Source: Myxococcus hansupus
GTDB taxonomy: Bacteria > Myxococcota > Myxococcia > Myxococcales > Myxococcaceae
Assembly: GCF_000280925.3 (NCBI RefSeq)
Contig: NZ_CP012109.1
Span: 7,708,501-7,772,500, forward strand
Length of the DNA stretch: 64,000 bases
Direction of reading: 5' to 3'
In this document: piece after piece, positions 17,283 to 28,857 of the stretch
Position numbering within the stretch: position 1 is the first letter of the stretch
Layout of the letters: every line of letters starts with the position of its first letter
The notes under the pieces: model-generated
Databases searched by the model: none
What the model saw: only the letters and a program-made list of their open reading frames with translations
Told to the model about the DNA's origin: nothing
Position numbers and translations under genes: made by a program

Positions 17283-17915
17283 ATGGGACTGAATCGAGGC
17301 GTACTGCTGGTCTTGTTACTGGGGTGCGGCGGCCAATCCTACCTACGTACCGGCGACGGGAGCCTTTTTGGCCGCAGGAATGGCGATGTGTGGGTGCGCG
17401 GCCCCTGGCCCGCGATTCAGCCTTCTCGCGACATCGACGACGTCATCGACCAGCTCTGTCCCGCCATCATGCAAATGGACGGCGCACAGGCAAAGAACTT
17501 CGGCCAGGAGTACTGCGGCGCGATCTATACGCTTCGCGACGGCATGCACCATGCGAGCTTTCCGTCCCCGCTGGGCAGAACGACCATTGTCTTCGAAGAC
17601 AAACGCAAGAGCTGCCATGCCCCCCGGTATGTCGATGACTCGCGAGGCTACGCATCCATCGTCGCGGACTACCACAGTCATCCATGGTTCCCATCGCCGA
17701 TGTCTCCGGAAGACAGGCGCGCGAACCATCAGCGCTGGCTCATTCGCGTGCAGTTCGATGCGGAGTGCCGAGTCATGAAGCTCATCCCCAACCTCGGCGA
17801 CCCTGAACGCCCAGGTGAGGTCTACGTCCGGCGAGGGAAGCGTTGGCAGCTCATCGGCATCATCACCCCCGCCGACAAGCCCTTCGGCTACATCACACCT
17901 GTAGACGATGCTTGA
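17283..17915 (+). CDS. Lipoprotein with DUF4329/JAMM metalloprotease-like domain
   Basis: 210 residues. The lipobox LLLGC puts the lipidated Cys at residue 15. The central domain has EYCGAIY (Glu76), then DYHSHPWFPSPMSPED, giving His131, His133, Ser141 and Asp144. This is the complete JAMM/MPN+ zinc signature (Glu, HxH, Ser, Asp) and matches the layout of DUF4329, often found in polymorphic toxins and peptidoglycan-related proteins. The ribosome site GGGGGGAG lies just before the ATG. A second lipoprotein gene follows 28 bases later. It may be an envelope metallopeptidase or isopeptidase; the substrate is unknown. The call on DUF4329 is by pattern, not by search. Confidence 0.65.
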   Translation: MGLNRGVLLVLLLGCGGQSYLRTGDGSLFGRRNGDVWVRGPWPAIQPSRDIDDVIDQLCPAIMQMDGAQAKNFGQEYCGAIYTLRDGMHHASFPSPLGRTTIVFEDKRKSCHAPRYVDDSRGYASIVADYHSHPWFPSPMSPEDRRANHQRWLIRVQFDAECRVMKLIPNLGDPERPGEVYVRRGKRWQLIGIITPADKPFGYITPVDDA

Positions 17916-17944
17916 ACACGCCGCTGCCGTAGCCAGGAGGGAAC

Positions 17945-18367
17945 ATGCCTCGCCCACTGCTGCTTTGCCTCTGCATCGCCCTGCCCGCCTGCGGACTCCT
18001 CCGTCGTCCAATGATGCCGGAGCGCGCGCCTCCGGAAGACGCGGCCCGATTTACGTTCCCCATCGACCTTCCAGCCGAAGGGCGAACACGGATTCCGGCG
18101 GACATCGCAGCGGCCATCAGCCTGGCGATGGATGACTTCCGGCCATTGGGCGTGCAGCCTCATCGCGGAGCGACCCCGGATGAAGTCTGCCTGTATCAAC
18201 GGGCGTCGTTCGACGTCACGGTCGCCCCAGGGCCTGAAGGCGTGGTGTTCGTCCGGTTCACCGTGAAGGACGGCGCCTGTGACGAAGAGGGCCCTGCCAC
18301 GGACATGGGCTCGACCTACGCAGTGGAGGTCTCGAAGCACCGCATCCTGGCGATTCAGCGCCCGTGA
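17945..18367 (+). CDS. Hypothetical lipoprotein paired with JAMM lipoprotein
   Basis: 140 residues with a lipobox LPAC (Cys18) after MPRPLLLCLCIA. The mature part has an N-terminal Pro-rich stretch (residues 22-50), a helix around IPADIAAAISLAMDDF, and beta strands ending FDVTVAPGPEGVVFVRFTV and TYAVEVSKHRILAI. I do not recognise the family. The strong ribosome site GGAGGGA and 29-base spacing from the previous stop suggest co-transcription with the JAMM lipoprotein. It might act as that protein's inhibitor or partner, which is an inference from position only. It ends at a strong bidirectional terminator shared with gyrA. Confidence 0.65.
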   Translation: MPRPLLLCLCIALPACGLLRRPMMPERAPPEDAARFTFPIDLPAEGRTRIPADIAAAISLAMDDFRPLGVQPHRGATPDEVCLYQRASFDVTVAPGPEGVVFVRFTVKDGACDEEGPATDMGSTYAVEVSKHRILAIQRP

Positions 18368-18423
18368 GACCTTGAGGCGGCCTCACGGGATTCAGGAGCG
18401 GAGGCCCTCAGGCCCCCGCTCCT
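18361..18423. terminator. Two tandem hairpins between convergent genes
   Basis: CCCGTGAG pairs with CTCACGGG (18361-18389, 8 bp) across the stop of the lipoprotein gene. Just after it AGGAGCGG pairs with CCGCTCCT (18394-18423) with an inner GGCC/GGCC stem and CTCA loop. The gyrA stop is at 18438 on the other strand, so the second hairpin likely terminates transcription from both sides. Confidence 0.65.
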
Positions 18424-18437
18424 CACCTGCGGACGAC

Positions 18438-21266
<2,829 letters not shown>

Positions 21267-21434
21267 GAGCTCTGGAAGTTTGCGGAGGGGCCCGCCAAAG
21301 GGGGCCGCCATCCAGTGAGTGAGCGTTCGTAACCCCTGGATTTCCCAGCGTCAACAGAGGAAACAGGGGGGTCGTGCCCCGGACGGCGGGATGCCGGAAA
21401 GGGACCTCTTTTTGAACGCTTGGACGGGCCTTTT

Positions 21435-22262
21435 TCAGCCCTGCGGACGCAGGGGAGCGGCCAGGCGCTCGGCCTCCGCGCCCACGGGCCCTTCCGGGTC
21501 CAATTCCTTCGCTTTTTCGAACGCCGCCAGGGCCCCGGAACGGTCGCCCTGGAGCTTCAGGGCCACGCCCACGTTGAGGTGCGCGGAGGGCTGGTCGCGG
21601 TCCATGGCGACGGCCTCGCGGAACAGCGCCAACGCCTGGTCCACGTCTCCCGACAGCAGCGCCTCCTTGCCCGCCTGGATGCGCTTCTCCGAGTCGTTGA
21701 CGAGCTCCACCTGGAACACGCTGCCGCCCACCACGTTGGCGATGAGCACGCGCAGGATACCGCCCCAGTAGAACGTGAGCCCCTCGGCGGCCACGACCGC
21801 GGCCAACGGCAGGTCCGGCAGCAACTGCTTGCCCCGGAACTTGAAGCGCACCCGCGTGTAGCGGCCCTTGTTGGCCCAGTGGACCATCTCCCCCTGGAGC
21901 TTGCGCAGCCCTTCTTCCATCCGCTTCGGGTCGATTTCGAAGGGCAGGACGCGGCCTGACGGCTCGCCGGACGGGAGCGCCTTGGGGGTCTTTCGGCCCG
22001 CTTCGGGGACGTCCGAGAACACGGGCTCGGCTTCAAGGACGGGAGGCCGGGAGGACTCGGCCTCCGGGGGCACGGCCGCGCGTGCCGACGAGGCCCGCTT
22101 GGGCGGCGTGGGGGGCTTCGGAGCGGCGGCCTTCTTCGGCGCGACAGCCGACTTCGGAGCGGCGGCCTGCTTCACCTTCGACTTCGACGTCGCGGCGGAC
22201 GTGCCGCAGGCGGCGGGCTTCTTCGCCTTCGACGGACGCTTCTGGGAGGGGCTCTTGGCCAT
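21435..22262 (-). CDS. TPR protein with basic Lys/Ala/Pro-rich N-terminus
   Basis: 275 residues. The first 60 are very rich in Lys, Ala and Pro (AKKPAACGTSAATSKSKVKQ and similar), reminiscent of histone H1-like tails and possibly nucleic-acid binding. A middle domain (about 125-195) contains FEIDPKRMEEGLRKLQGEMV and VRFKFRGKQLLPDLPLAAVV. TPR repeats occupy about 200-270 (GDVDQALALFREAVAMDRDQ, LKLQGDRSGALAAFEKAKEL). The start at 22262 is supported by AAGGTGG six bases upstream. The gene lies upstream of gyrA on the same strand with 168 bases between. The function is unknown. Confidence 0.7.
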   Translation of the reverse strand: MAKSPSQKRPSKAKKPAACGTSAATSKSKVKQAAAPKSAVAPKKAAAPKPPTPPKRASSARAAVPPEAESSRPPVLEAEPVFSDVPEAGRKTPKALPSGEPSGRVLPFEIDPKRMEEGLRKLQGEMVHWANKGRYTRVRFKFRGKQLLPDLPLAAVVAAEGLTFYWGGILRVLIANVVGGSVFQVELVNDSEKRIQAGKEALLSGDVDQALALFREAVAMDRDQPSAHLNVGVALKLQGDRSGALAAFEKAKELDPEGPVGAEAERLAAPLRPQG

Positions 22263-22429
22263 GGACACCACCTTAAACGAGCCACGGCGCCAGCGCTTGC
22301 ATCGCCCCGCCAGATAGCGGGCTTTGCACGGTTCTTCGCACGCACGCCACACGACTTCACGCGGCGCGAGTCCCTTCCCGTCCGCACCTCGGGGAAGATG
22401 CGCGTCCCTTCCCGAAAGGACCTCCCCCC

Positions 22430-23791
22430 ATGAGTCGCGTCCGGCCCGCCTTGCTCTCCGCCCTGCTCCTCGCCGCGCCCGTCGCCAGCGCCGCGCCGGG
22501 CAGCCCCATCGTCGCGGAGGACGCCTGGCCCCGCATCCGCAAGGCGCGCATCCAGAAGCTGCTCCCCGAGGCCATGGCCCGCGCCAACGTGGATGCCTGG
22601 GTCCTCATCTGCCGGGAGAACCACAACGACCCGCTGGCCATCCACGTCGGCTGTGAGAACGCGGGGGGCACCGCCGCCTTCCTGTTCTTCCGGCAGAAGC
22701 AAACCGTCCACGGCGTGGCCCTGTCCCCCGCGGGCGAGGCCACCGCGCTCAGGGACGTGGCCCCGCTCGACGAGGTCGTGCCCCTGGAGCGCGGCGCGGA
22801 CCTCTACGCGCAGGTGGCCTCCCGGCTGGCCGCGGCGAAACCCGCGCGCATCGCGGTGAACTCCTCCACGTCCGTGATGGTGGCGGATGGCCTGTCCGCC
22901 ACGCAGCGCGCCGCGCTGGAGAAGGCCCTGACGCCCGCGCTGCGCAAGAAGCTGGTGTCCTCCGAGGACCTCGTCTCCGAATGGCTCTCCGTGAAGCTGC
23001 CCGAGGAGGTCGACATCCTCCGCAAGGCCGCCGAGCTGACCTCGCAGATGCAAATCGAGGCCTACCGCGCCGTGGTGCCGGGCAAGACGCGCGACGTGGA
23101 CGTGGCCCGCTTCCTGCGCAAGCGCATGGCGGAGCTGGGCGTGGGTGACGCGTGGGCGCCGGACCAGAACCCCAACGTCCAGAGCGGCCCCACCCGGGGC
23201 CACTCGCACGCCACCGAGCGCGTCATCCAGCCGGGCGACTTCGTCAAGACGGACTTCGGCATCCGCGTGGGCGGCATGTGGGTGACGGACATCCAGCGCT
23301 TCGCCTACGTGCTCGCGCCGGGCCAGACGCAGCCCCCCAAGGAGGCCCTGGAGAAGTGGGAGAAGGGCAAGAAGGGCAACCGGATTGCACTCGCCACGCT
23401 GAAACCCGGCGTGCGCGGCTGGGACGTGGACAAGGCCCAGCGCGACTGGATGCGCGAGGCCGGCTCGGAGCCCGTGATGTGGGGAACGGGGCACCCCGTG
23501 GGGTACTGGGCGCATGACGTGGGACCCGCGCTGTCGGGAGCACAGAAGGGCGCGCCCGCGAAGGGGCAGTCCGCGCGCATCGTCCGGCCCGGGCAGGTCT
23601 TCGCCTTCGACGGCTTCTACGCGTGGCCGGACGGCGGCGAGGGCGCCCAGCGCATCGTCTCCGTCGAGGAGATGGCCGTCGTCACCGAGACGGGCGCCGA
23701 GTACCTCATCCCGCCCCAGGAGGACCTGGTGCTCATCCCCTCCGCGCCCGGTGGCGCGCTGGGACAGGGTCCGTCCCACCCCGCCCCCTGA
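22430..23791 (+). CDS. Secreted M24-family (Xaa-Pro peptidase-like) metallopeptidase
   Basis: 453 residues with a signal peptide (ending VASAAPG). An N-terminal creatinase-like domain (about 30-190) is followed by the pita-bread catalytic domain. Metal ligands visible are Asp in KTDFGIRVGGMWVTDIQR (both Asp residues), His in GTGHPVGYWAHD and Glu in VSVEEMAVVTE. The position that is normally Glu in the EPG motif of aminopeptidase P reads FAFDGFY, so Glu is replaced by Asp. The family hydrolyses peptides with Pro in second position. Export, probably to the periplasm, suggests peptide scavenging. The substrate is not known. Confidence 0.85.
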   Translation: MSRVRPALLSALLLAAPVASAAPGSPIVAEDAWPRIRKARIQKLLPEAMARANVDAWVLICRENHNDPLAIHVGCENAGGTAAFLFFRQKQTVHGVALSPAGEATALRDVAPLDEVVPLERGADLYAQVASRLAAAKPARIAVNSSTSVMVADGLSATQRAALEKALTPALRKKLVSSEDLVSEWLSVKLPEEVDILRKAAELTSQMQIEAYRAVVPGKTRDVDVARFLRKRMAELGVGDAWAPDQNPNVQSGPTRGHSHATERVIQPGDFVKTDFGIRVGGMWVTDIQRFAYVLAPGQTQPPKEALEKWEKGKKGNRIALATLKPGVRGWDVDKAQRDWMREAGSEPVMWGTGHPVGYWAHDVGPALSGAQKGAPAKGQSARIVRPGQVFAFDGFYAWPDGGEGAQRIVSVEEMAVVTETGAEYLIPPQEDLVLIPSAPGGALGQGPSHPAP

Positions 23792-23865
23792 GACGTGTCG
23801 CATGTGACAATCCTGTCGACACAGCTCGGATAGGATGGGCCGAAGCGCACTCGGAGAGGCCCTTG

Positions 23866-24234
23866 ATGCAGAACGTGTTGGTGATTGACGACGACGCCTT
23901 CGTGCTCTCGGTGGTGAGGGACATCCTCGAGAGCGCGGGCTACGGCGTGGTGACCGTGCAGTCGCCCTCCGAGGCGTTCAACCTGGACCTGTCCAGCATC
24001 GCGGCCATCCTCTGCGACTACAACATGCCGGACATGAACGGCTCCGACGTGCTCACCGTGATGCGGGAGCTGAAGGACTGCCGGGTGCCGTTCATCTTCC
24101 TCACCGGACACGAGGACCTGGATGACCTCGTGTCCGTGGCGATTCGCTACGGCGCGGAGCTGCTGCCCAAGCCCATCCAGCCGGTGGAGCTGGTGCGGCT
24201 GCTCATCAAGCAGCTCGCGTCCGCCGCCGCCTGA
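23866..24234 (+). CDS. Single-domain response regulator (CheY-like)
   Basis: 122 residues forming one receiver domain with no output domain. The acidic pair is in VLVIDDDAFV, the phospho-acceptor Asp in ILCDYNMPDMNG (about residue 50), the Thr in IFLTGHED and the Lys in LLPKPIQP. The ATG has GGAGAGG at eight bases. There is no neighbouring kinase; myxobacteria have many such orphans that work in phosphorelays or motility. It converges on the thioesterase gene. Confidence 0.9.
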   Translation: MQNVLVIDDDAFVLSVVRDILESAGYGVVTVQSPSEAFNLDLSSIAAILCDYNMPDMNGSDVLTVMRELKDCRVPFIFLTGHEDLDDLVSVAIRYGAELLPKPIQPVELVRLLIKQLASAAA

Positions 24235-24249
24235 AGCGGCGCTCCCACG

Positions 24250-25062
24250 TCACCCCAGCACGGCCACCAACTGGCGGCACTGGGCCAGCAGCTCCCCTTC
24301 CCGCGTCCACAGTTGCTGGAAGTCCTCCGAGTAGCCCTCCGCCGCCTGCCGTGAGCGCCCCGTGCGCAGGAACTGGGCGTCCGCGCTCAAGCCGGGACGC
24401 GGCAGGTCATGGAAGAAGTGCACCGTGAAGTCCACGCTCGCCGCCGCGTGGAAGCCGTCCACGCGCGCGAGCACGGACGGCGGATAGGCATCCATCAGCC
24501 CCACCACTAGCGGCGCGTCCAGCACCAGCGCGTCCTTGGAGCGAATCCACCCGCCCGTCTCCGCCACGTCCGCGCCGGAGTACGGCGCCGAGCCCACGCA
24601 GAAGCGGTACTCGAAGAACTGGCAGAAGGTGGGCATGGGCACGTCGTCCGGCACCACCGGGACGTCCTCCGGCGGCGGCACCACCGGGCGCTTCACGTCG
24701 AAGTACTCCGTCGCGCCGCCCCGGGTCGCGCCGAACGTCGCCGTGGCCACGGCCAGCACGCCCGCCGCGCTCTCGATGCGCGCCGTCGCATGCGTCACCA
24801 ACCGCCCCGCCCGCTCGATGCGCGTCTGGATTTCCGCGTCACCCGCCACCGCGGGCGCGCAGAAGTGCACGGTCAGCGTGCGCACCGGACGCCCCGCCTG
24901 GTCCGCCTGCGCCAGCGTGTGCTCCAGCGCGCGCATCACCGAGCCCCCGACGATGCCGCCATAGGCGCCCTTCCCCTGGTACCAGGGCGCGGAGAAGCGG
25001 ATGCCGTAGCGGTTCGGAGAGAGCGGCTCGGGGGTGGTGGCGGCGAGGAAGGCAGCGGTCAT
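24250..25062 (-). CDS. Acyl-CoA thioesterase family protein (two hot-dog domains)
   Basis: 270 residues with two hot-dog halves. The first starts RFSAPWYQGKGAYGGIVGGS, typical of the TesB-like thioesterase group, and continues VRTLTVHFCAPAVAGDAEIQ. The second includes VDFTVHFFHDLPRPG near residue 215. This double layout is that of the 4HBT_3/TesB-like family that hydrolyses acyl-CoA. The chain-length preference is unknown. It lies 48 bases downstream of ung on the same strand. Confidence 0.8.
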   Translation of the reverse strand: MTAAFLAATTPEPLSPNRYGIRFSAPWYQGKGAYGGIVGGSVMRALEHTLAQADQAGRPVRTLTVHFCAPAVAGDAEIQTRIERAGRLVTHATARIESAAGVLAVATATFGATRGGATEYFDVKRPVVPPPEDVPVVPDDVPMPTFCQFFEYRFCVGSAPYSGADVAETGGWIRSKDALVLDAPLVVGLMDAYPPSVLARVDGFHAAASVDFTVHFFHDLPRPGLSADAQFLRTGRSRQAAEGYSEDFQQLWTREGELLAQCRQLVAVLG

Positions 25063-25110
25063 GTCGCACCGCAGCGTATCAACGCACCCCGGCCCTGTCC
25101 GGCCCGAGTC

Positions 25111-25788
25111 TCAAGCAGGCAGGCGCCAGTCCACCGGCGGCTGGCCGTGCGACTCCAGGGCCGCGTTCACCGCGCTGAACGGACGGCTGCCGAAGAAGCC
25201 GTTGCTGGCCGACAGCGGCGAGGGGTGCGTGCCTTCGATGACGACGTGCCGCTTCGCATCGATGAGCTTCTTCTTCTTCTGCGCGTAGCGGCCCCACAGC
25301 AGGAACACCGCCGGGGATTCCCGGTCGCTCACCGCGCGGATGACGGCGTCGGTGAAGGCCTCCCAGCCGTGCCCCGCGTGGCTGTTGGGCTTCGCCTGCC
25401 GCACCGTCAACACGGCGTTGAGCAGCAGCACGCCCTGCTCGGCCCATGGAATCAGCGAGCCGTCGCGGGGACGGGGCACGCCCACGTCGCTCTCCAGCTC
25501 CTTGAACATGTTGAGCAGCGAGGGCGGCGGCGTCACACCCGGCTGCACCGAGAAGGCCAGGCCGTGCGCCTGCCCGGGGCCGTGGTACGGGTCCTGCCCC
25601 AGCAGCAACACCCGGACGTCCGCGTAGGGCGTGAGGCGGAAGGCGGAGAAGAGGTCCTCTTCCGACGGGAAGACGGTGGCCTCGCGCCGCTCCGCCTCGA
25701 CGAAGCGCTCCAGTTCCTTGAACGACGGCGCCTCGAGCGCCTCACGCAAGACCTGCTTCCAATCCTCGGGCAACCCATCCGCGAGCAA
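25111..25788 (-). CDS. ung: Uracil-DNA glycosylase
   Basis: 225 residues, the normal size of family 1 Ung. The catalytic water-activating loop is GQDPYHGPGQAHGLAFSV with Asp66; the DNA-intercalation loop HPSPLSASNGFFG supplies the second catalytic His. It removes uracil from DNA to start base excision repair. It is read divergently from the CpaF gene and lies upstream of the thioesterase gene. Confidence 0.96.
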   Translation of the reverse strand: MLADGLPEDWKQVLREALEAPSFKELERFVEAERREATVFPSEEDLFSAFRLTPYADVRVLLLGQDPYHGPGQAHGLAFSVQPGVTPPPSLLNMFKELESDVGVPRPRDGSLIPWAEQGVLLLNAVLTVRQAKPNSHAGHGWEAFTDAVIRAVSDRESPAVFLLWGRYAQKKKKLIDAKRHVVIEGTHPSPLSASNGFFGSRPFSAVNAALESHGQPPVDWRLPA

Positions 25789-25966
25789 TGCGGCCTCCCC
25801 TCACCGTGGCGGCGGCATTGAAACACCGGGTGCTCAGGGGTCCCACCGCTTTCCATCCGGACCCGCCCGAAACCGGACGCGGGCGGCCCCTGCCCCAGAA
25901 ACCAGCCGGGCAGGCAAGGCGGGTTCTTGGGCCCTGGGGCCAGAGCGCGCTAGCCTGGGCGGCGCC

Positions 25967-27772
25967 ATGACGATGTACAACGAGTCACTCCGCGCGTTCC
26001 TCAAGCCCGTCCTGCCCTACATGGACGACGAGGCCGTGTCGGAAATCATGATCAACGGCCCGACCGACATCTGGATTGAGCGCAAGGGCCGGCTCACGAA
26101 AGTGGACGCGTCGTTCACCGAAGAAGGGTTGATCGGCGCCGCGCGCAACATGGCGCAGTTCGTCGGCCGCATGCTCAACGAGGAGCGCCCTCGCCTGGAC
26201 GCGCGCCTTCCGGATGGCAGCCGTATCCACGTGGTGATTCCGCCCATCGCGCGCAAGGGCACCACCATCTCCATCCGCAAGTTCTTCAAGGAGAAGCTGA
26301 CGGTCAACTCCTTGATGAAGTTCGGGTCGCTCACGCCGCAGATGGCGCGCCTCATCGAGGCGGGCATCGCCACCAAGCTCAACATGCTGGTGGCCGGCGG
26401 CACGGGCTCGGGCAAGACGACGCTGCTCAACATCGTGTCGTCGCTCATCCCGGACGAGGAGCGCATCCTCACCATCGAGGACTCGGCCGAGCTCCAGCTC
26501 AACCAGTCCCACGTGGTGCCCTTCGAAAGCCGGCCGCCCGACAAGTTCGGCAAGGGCGCGGTGGACATGGGCGACTTGCTCCACTCCGCGCTGCGTCTGC
26601 GCCCCGACCGCATCGTCGTCGGTGAGGTGCGCGGCGGCGAGGCCTTCCACCTGATGCAGGCCATGAACACGGGCCACGGCGGCTCGCTGGCCACCACGCA
26701 CGCCAACACGCCCACGGACACGCTGCGCCGCATCGAGTCGCTGTGCCTCATGTCCGGCGTCGAGCTGCCCATGGTCGCCGTGCGCGCCCAGGTGGCCAGC
26801 GCCATCAACTTCATCATCTGCTGCGAGCGCCTCCACGACGGCAGCCGCAAGACGATTGCCCTGTCGGAGGTGCTGCCCCTCAACGAGAAGGGCGACTACC
26901 GCACCCAGGACATCTTCGTCTTCACGCCCGTCACCAAGGACGAGGACGACCACATCCTCGGCTACCACGCGCCCACCGGCATCATCCCCAACTTCGTCAG
27001 CAAGGCCCGCGCGTACGGCTTCAACGACCTGGACGAGTCCTTCTTCGACCCGGCCACCTATGGCCTGCCCCCGCCGCCCACCTTCCACGCCGGCGAGGCG
27101 TACTCGGTGCGCTGGGCCCCGTCGCTGAAGCACCGCGAGTCGGGCACGCCGGACCCCGCCCACTTCAAGTCGGAGTGGGCCGCCTTCGAGCAGCGCCTCA
27201 AGCAGGAGGCCCGCGACGTGAAGGCGGGCAAGGCCGCCGCCGCGCCGCCGCCTCCCGCGCCCGCCAGCCCGCCCGTGCAGGTGCAGGTGCCCGCCAGCCA
27301 CCCCACGCCGCCGCCGTCCGCGCGCGTGCGCCCACCCGAGCCGCCCCCCGCGGCGAAGCCCGCCGCGCAGGCCGCCCGCCCCCCCGCCGCGCCGCCGCGT
27401 CCGCCCCCCGCCCCCATGGACGACGACGCGACGCCGCCGCCCACGCGCAACCCCTTCGCGGACGCCCCCGACGAGACGCGCACCGCCGCCGCGCCCATCG
27501 AGGCCAAGGTGGAAGTCTCCGAGGACCTGCTCGCGGAGGATGACGGCCCTCGCACGGTGCCCCCGCGCCGGCCGCCGCCCTTCACCCCGCCGGCCCGGGC
27601 GCCCTCGCCCAACCTGGCCTCGGGAGCCCGCCCGGCCCCCGGCGCGCGCCGCCCGGCGCCGTCCCGCTCCGCGGAGGACGAGGAGGAAGACACCGGCGGC
27701 TCGCACAACGCTAACGGCGGCTCCGAGAAGACACAGATTCGCCCGCCTCCGTCCGAGCGGCCCCGGCGCTGA
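25967..27772 (+). CDS. cpaF: CpaF/TadA-type secretion ATPase with long Pro-rich C-terminus
   Basis: 601 residues. The N-terminal and ATPase parts (about 1-370) match the CpaF/TadA branch of type II/IV secretion ATPases: Walker A GGTGSGKTT (about 144-152), the Asp box ILTIEDSAELQL, Walker B RIVVGEVRGGE and the His box LATTHANTPTDTLRRIE. About 200 extra residues at the C-terminus are Pro/Ala-rich with clusters of RPP and end with acidic and Ser/Gly stretches; they are probably disordered. The ATG at 25967 follows a long upstream open frame that is not protein-like. The adjacent genes are not Tad components, and the TadE/TadG genes lie 20 kb away, so this may be an orphan motor or serve the distant locus. 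Confidence 0.85.
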   Translation: MTMYNESLRAFLKPVLPYMDDEAVSEIMINGPTDIWIERKGRLTKVDASFTEEGLIGAARNMAQFVGRMLNEERPRLDARLPDGSRIHVVIPPIARKGTTISIRKFFKEKLTVNSLMKFGSLTPQMARLIEAGIATKLNMLVAGGTGSGKTTLLNIVSSLIPDEERILTIEDSAELQLNQSHVVPFESRPPDKFGKGAVDMGDLLHSALRLRPDRIVVGEVRGGEAFHLMQAMNTGHGGSLATTHANTPTDTLRRIESLCLMSGVELPMVAVRAQVASAINFIICCERLHDGSRKTIALSEVLPLNEKGDYRTQDIFVFTPVTKDEDDHILGYHAPTGIIPNFVSKARAYGFNDLDESFFDPATYGLPPPPTFHAGEAYSVRWAPSLKHRESGTPDPAHFKSEWAAFEQRLKQEARDVKAGKAAAAPPPPAPASPPVQVQVPASHPTPPPSARVRPPEPPPAAKPAAQAARPPAAPPRPPPAPMDDDATPPPTRNPFADAPDETRTAAAPIEAKVEVSEDLLAEDDGPRTVPPRRPPPFTPPARAPSPNLASGARPAPGARRPAPSRSAEDEEEDTGGSHNANGGSEKTQIRPPPSERPRR

Positions 27773-27781
27773 ATCCCCGCC

Positions 27782-27815
27782 CCGGCCCGGCGCGTCCAAA
27801 TGGACCCCGGGCCGG
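27782..27815 (+). terminator. Long hairpin terminator after cpaF
   Basis: CCGGCCCGG and CCGGGCCGG form a 9-bp outer stem, and inside it GTCCA-AA-TGGAC forms a 5-bp stem, with three or one unpaired bases between the two. It lies ten bases after the cpaF stop. Confidence 0.7.
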
Positions 27816-27922
27816 TGGGGCGGCCTCCCACCACACGCGCTCCGACCTGAGAGGTTTCACTCGAAGCGCGGGCGGTGATTCCCGACCTTGCGAGGAGGTC
27901 GTGTCAGGGGGAAAGTGTTTGC

Positions 27923-28843
27923 GTGTGGATCTCCCTCCTCGCCGCGCTCACCCTGGCCACCCAGGCGCCCGCCGCGGCTCCCCCGCCGCCCCTCTCCGTC
28001 CTGGTCGCGCCGCCTGACGCGGCGGGAGCCCCCTCCCACGTCGTCGAGTTCGCTCAGGAACACGTGGCCGAGCAGCTCCGGGCCCGTGGGCTGGTGGTGG
28101 TCCGCATCGAGGACATCACCCGCAAGCTGACCGCCGCCAAGCGCCGCCCGCTGCTGCGCTGCAACCGCACGCAGCCCGCCTGCATCCGCTCCCTGGGCGC
28201 CGCGGGCAAGACGGAGCTGGTGCTGGTGACGGAGCTGGGCCAGTTGCTCAGCGGCTACCGCACCGGTGCGCGCATCTACACGTCCACCGACGGCGCGCTC
28301 GTCACCGAGCACCTCATCCCCGGGGTGCGCGAGGAGCAGTTGCTGGACTCGCTCACCCAGTCGCTCGACGCGGTGTTGCCCGTGGCGCAGACGGCCCTGC
28401 GCGGCCCGCCCCCGGCGCCGCCGCCCGTCGAGCCGCCCCCGCCGCCGCCTCCCGCCCCCACCGTGGTGGAGGCGAAGCCGCTGGCCCCCGAGCCCGTCCC
28501 CGAGCGCATCCACCCGCTGCGCGGCTGGTCCTGGCTGCCCGCCGCGGGAGGCGTGGCGCTCGTCGGAGCGGGCGCGTTTTTCTACAAGCAGGCCGGTGAC
28601 AAGTACGGACAGCTCGACACCGGGGGGACGCCGGACACGCCGCTGCGCGACGCGGACGGGCTCGCGTCGTCGGGCCGCCGGGCCCAGACGATGAGCCGGG
28701 TGGCCTTCGGGTTGGGCGCGGCGGGGGTCGTCGCGGGCGCGGTCATGTTCCTGCTGCCGGGCGAAGAGGCTCCGGCGGTGCAGCCCGCCGTCACCCTGGT
28801 TCCCGGCGGCGGCATGGTGGGCCTGTCCGGGGCGCTGCCTTGA
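27923..28843 (+). CDS. Secreted protein with Pro-rich linker and C-terminal membrane segments
   Basis: 306 residues with a signal-like start (VWISLLAALTLATQAPAA). The N-terminal domain (about 25-155) reads VLVAPPDAAGA, QEHVAEQLRARGLVVVRIED, RTQPACIRSLGAAGKTELVL, a TolB-like alpha/beta pattern. A run of Pro (about 160-190) separates it from a C-terminal part with two hydrophobic segments (LPAAGGVALVGAGAFFY and VAFGLGAAGVVAGAVMFLL). The frame has no ATG near its start; GTG at 27923 is favoured since AGGGGGA precedes it, but GTG at 27917 or 27875 is possible. The next gene starts 14 bases after its stop. I do not recognise a function. Confidence 0.6.
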   Translation: MWISLLAALTLATQAPAAAPPPPLSVLVAPPDAAGAPSHVVEFAQEHVAEQLRARGLVVVRIEDITRKLTAAKRRPLLRCNRTQPACIRSLGAAGKTELVLVTELGQLLSGYRTGARIYTSTDGALVTEHLIPGVREEQLLDSLTQSLDAVLPVAQTALRGPPPAPPPVEPPPPPPPAPTVVEAKPLAPEPVPERIHPLRGWSWLPAAGGVALVGAGAFFYKQAGDKYGQLDTGGTPDTPLRDADGLASSGRRAQTMSRVAFGLGAAGVVAGAVMFLLPGEEAPAVQPAVTLVPGGGMVGLSGALP

Positions 28844-28857
28844 GTTCGAGGAGAGTC

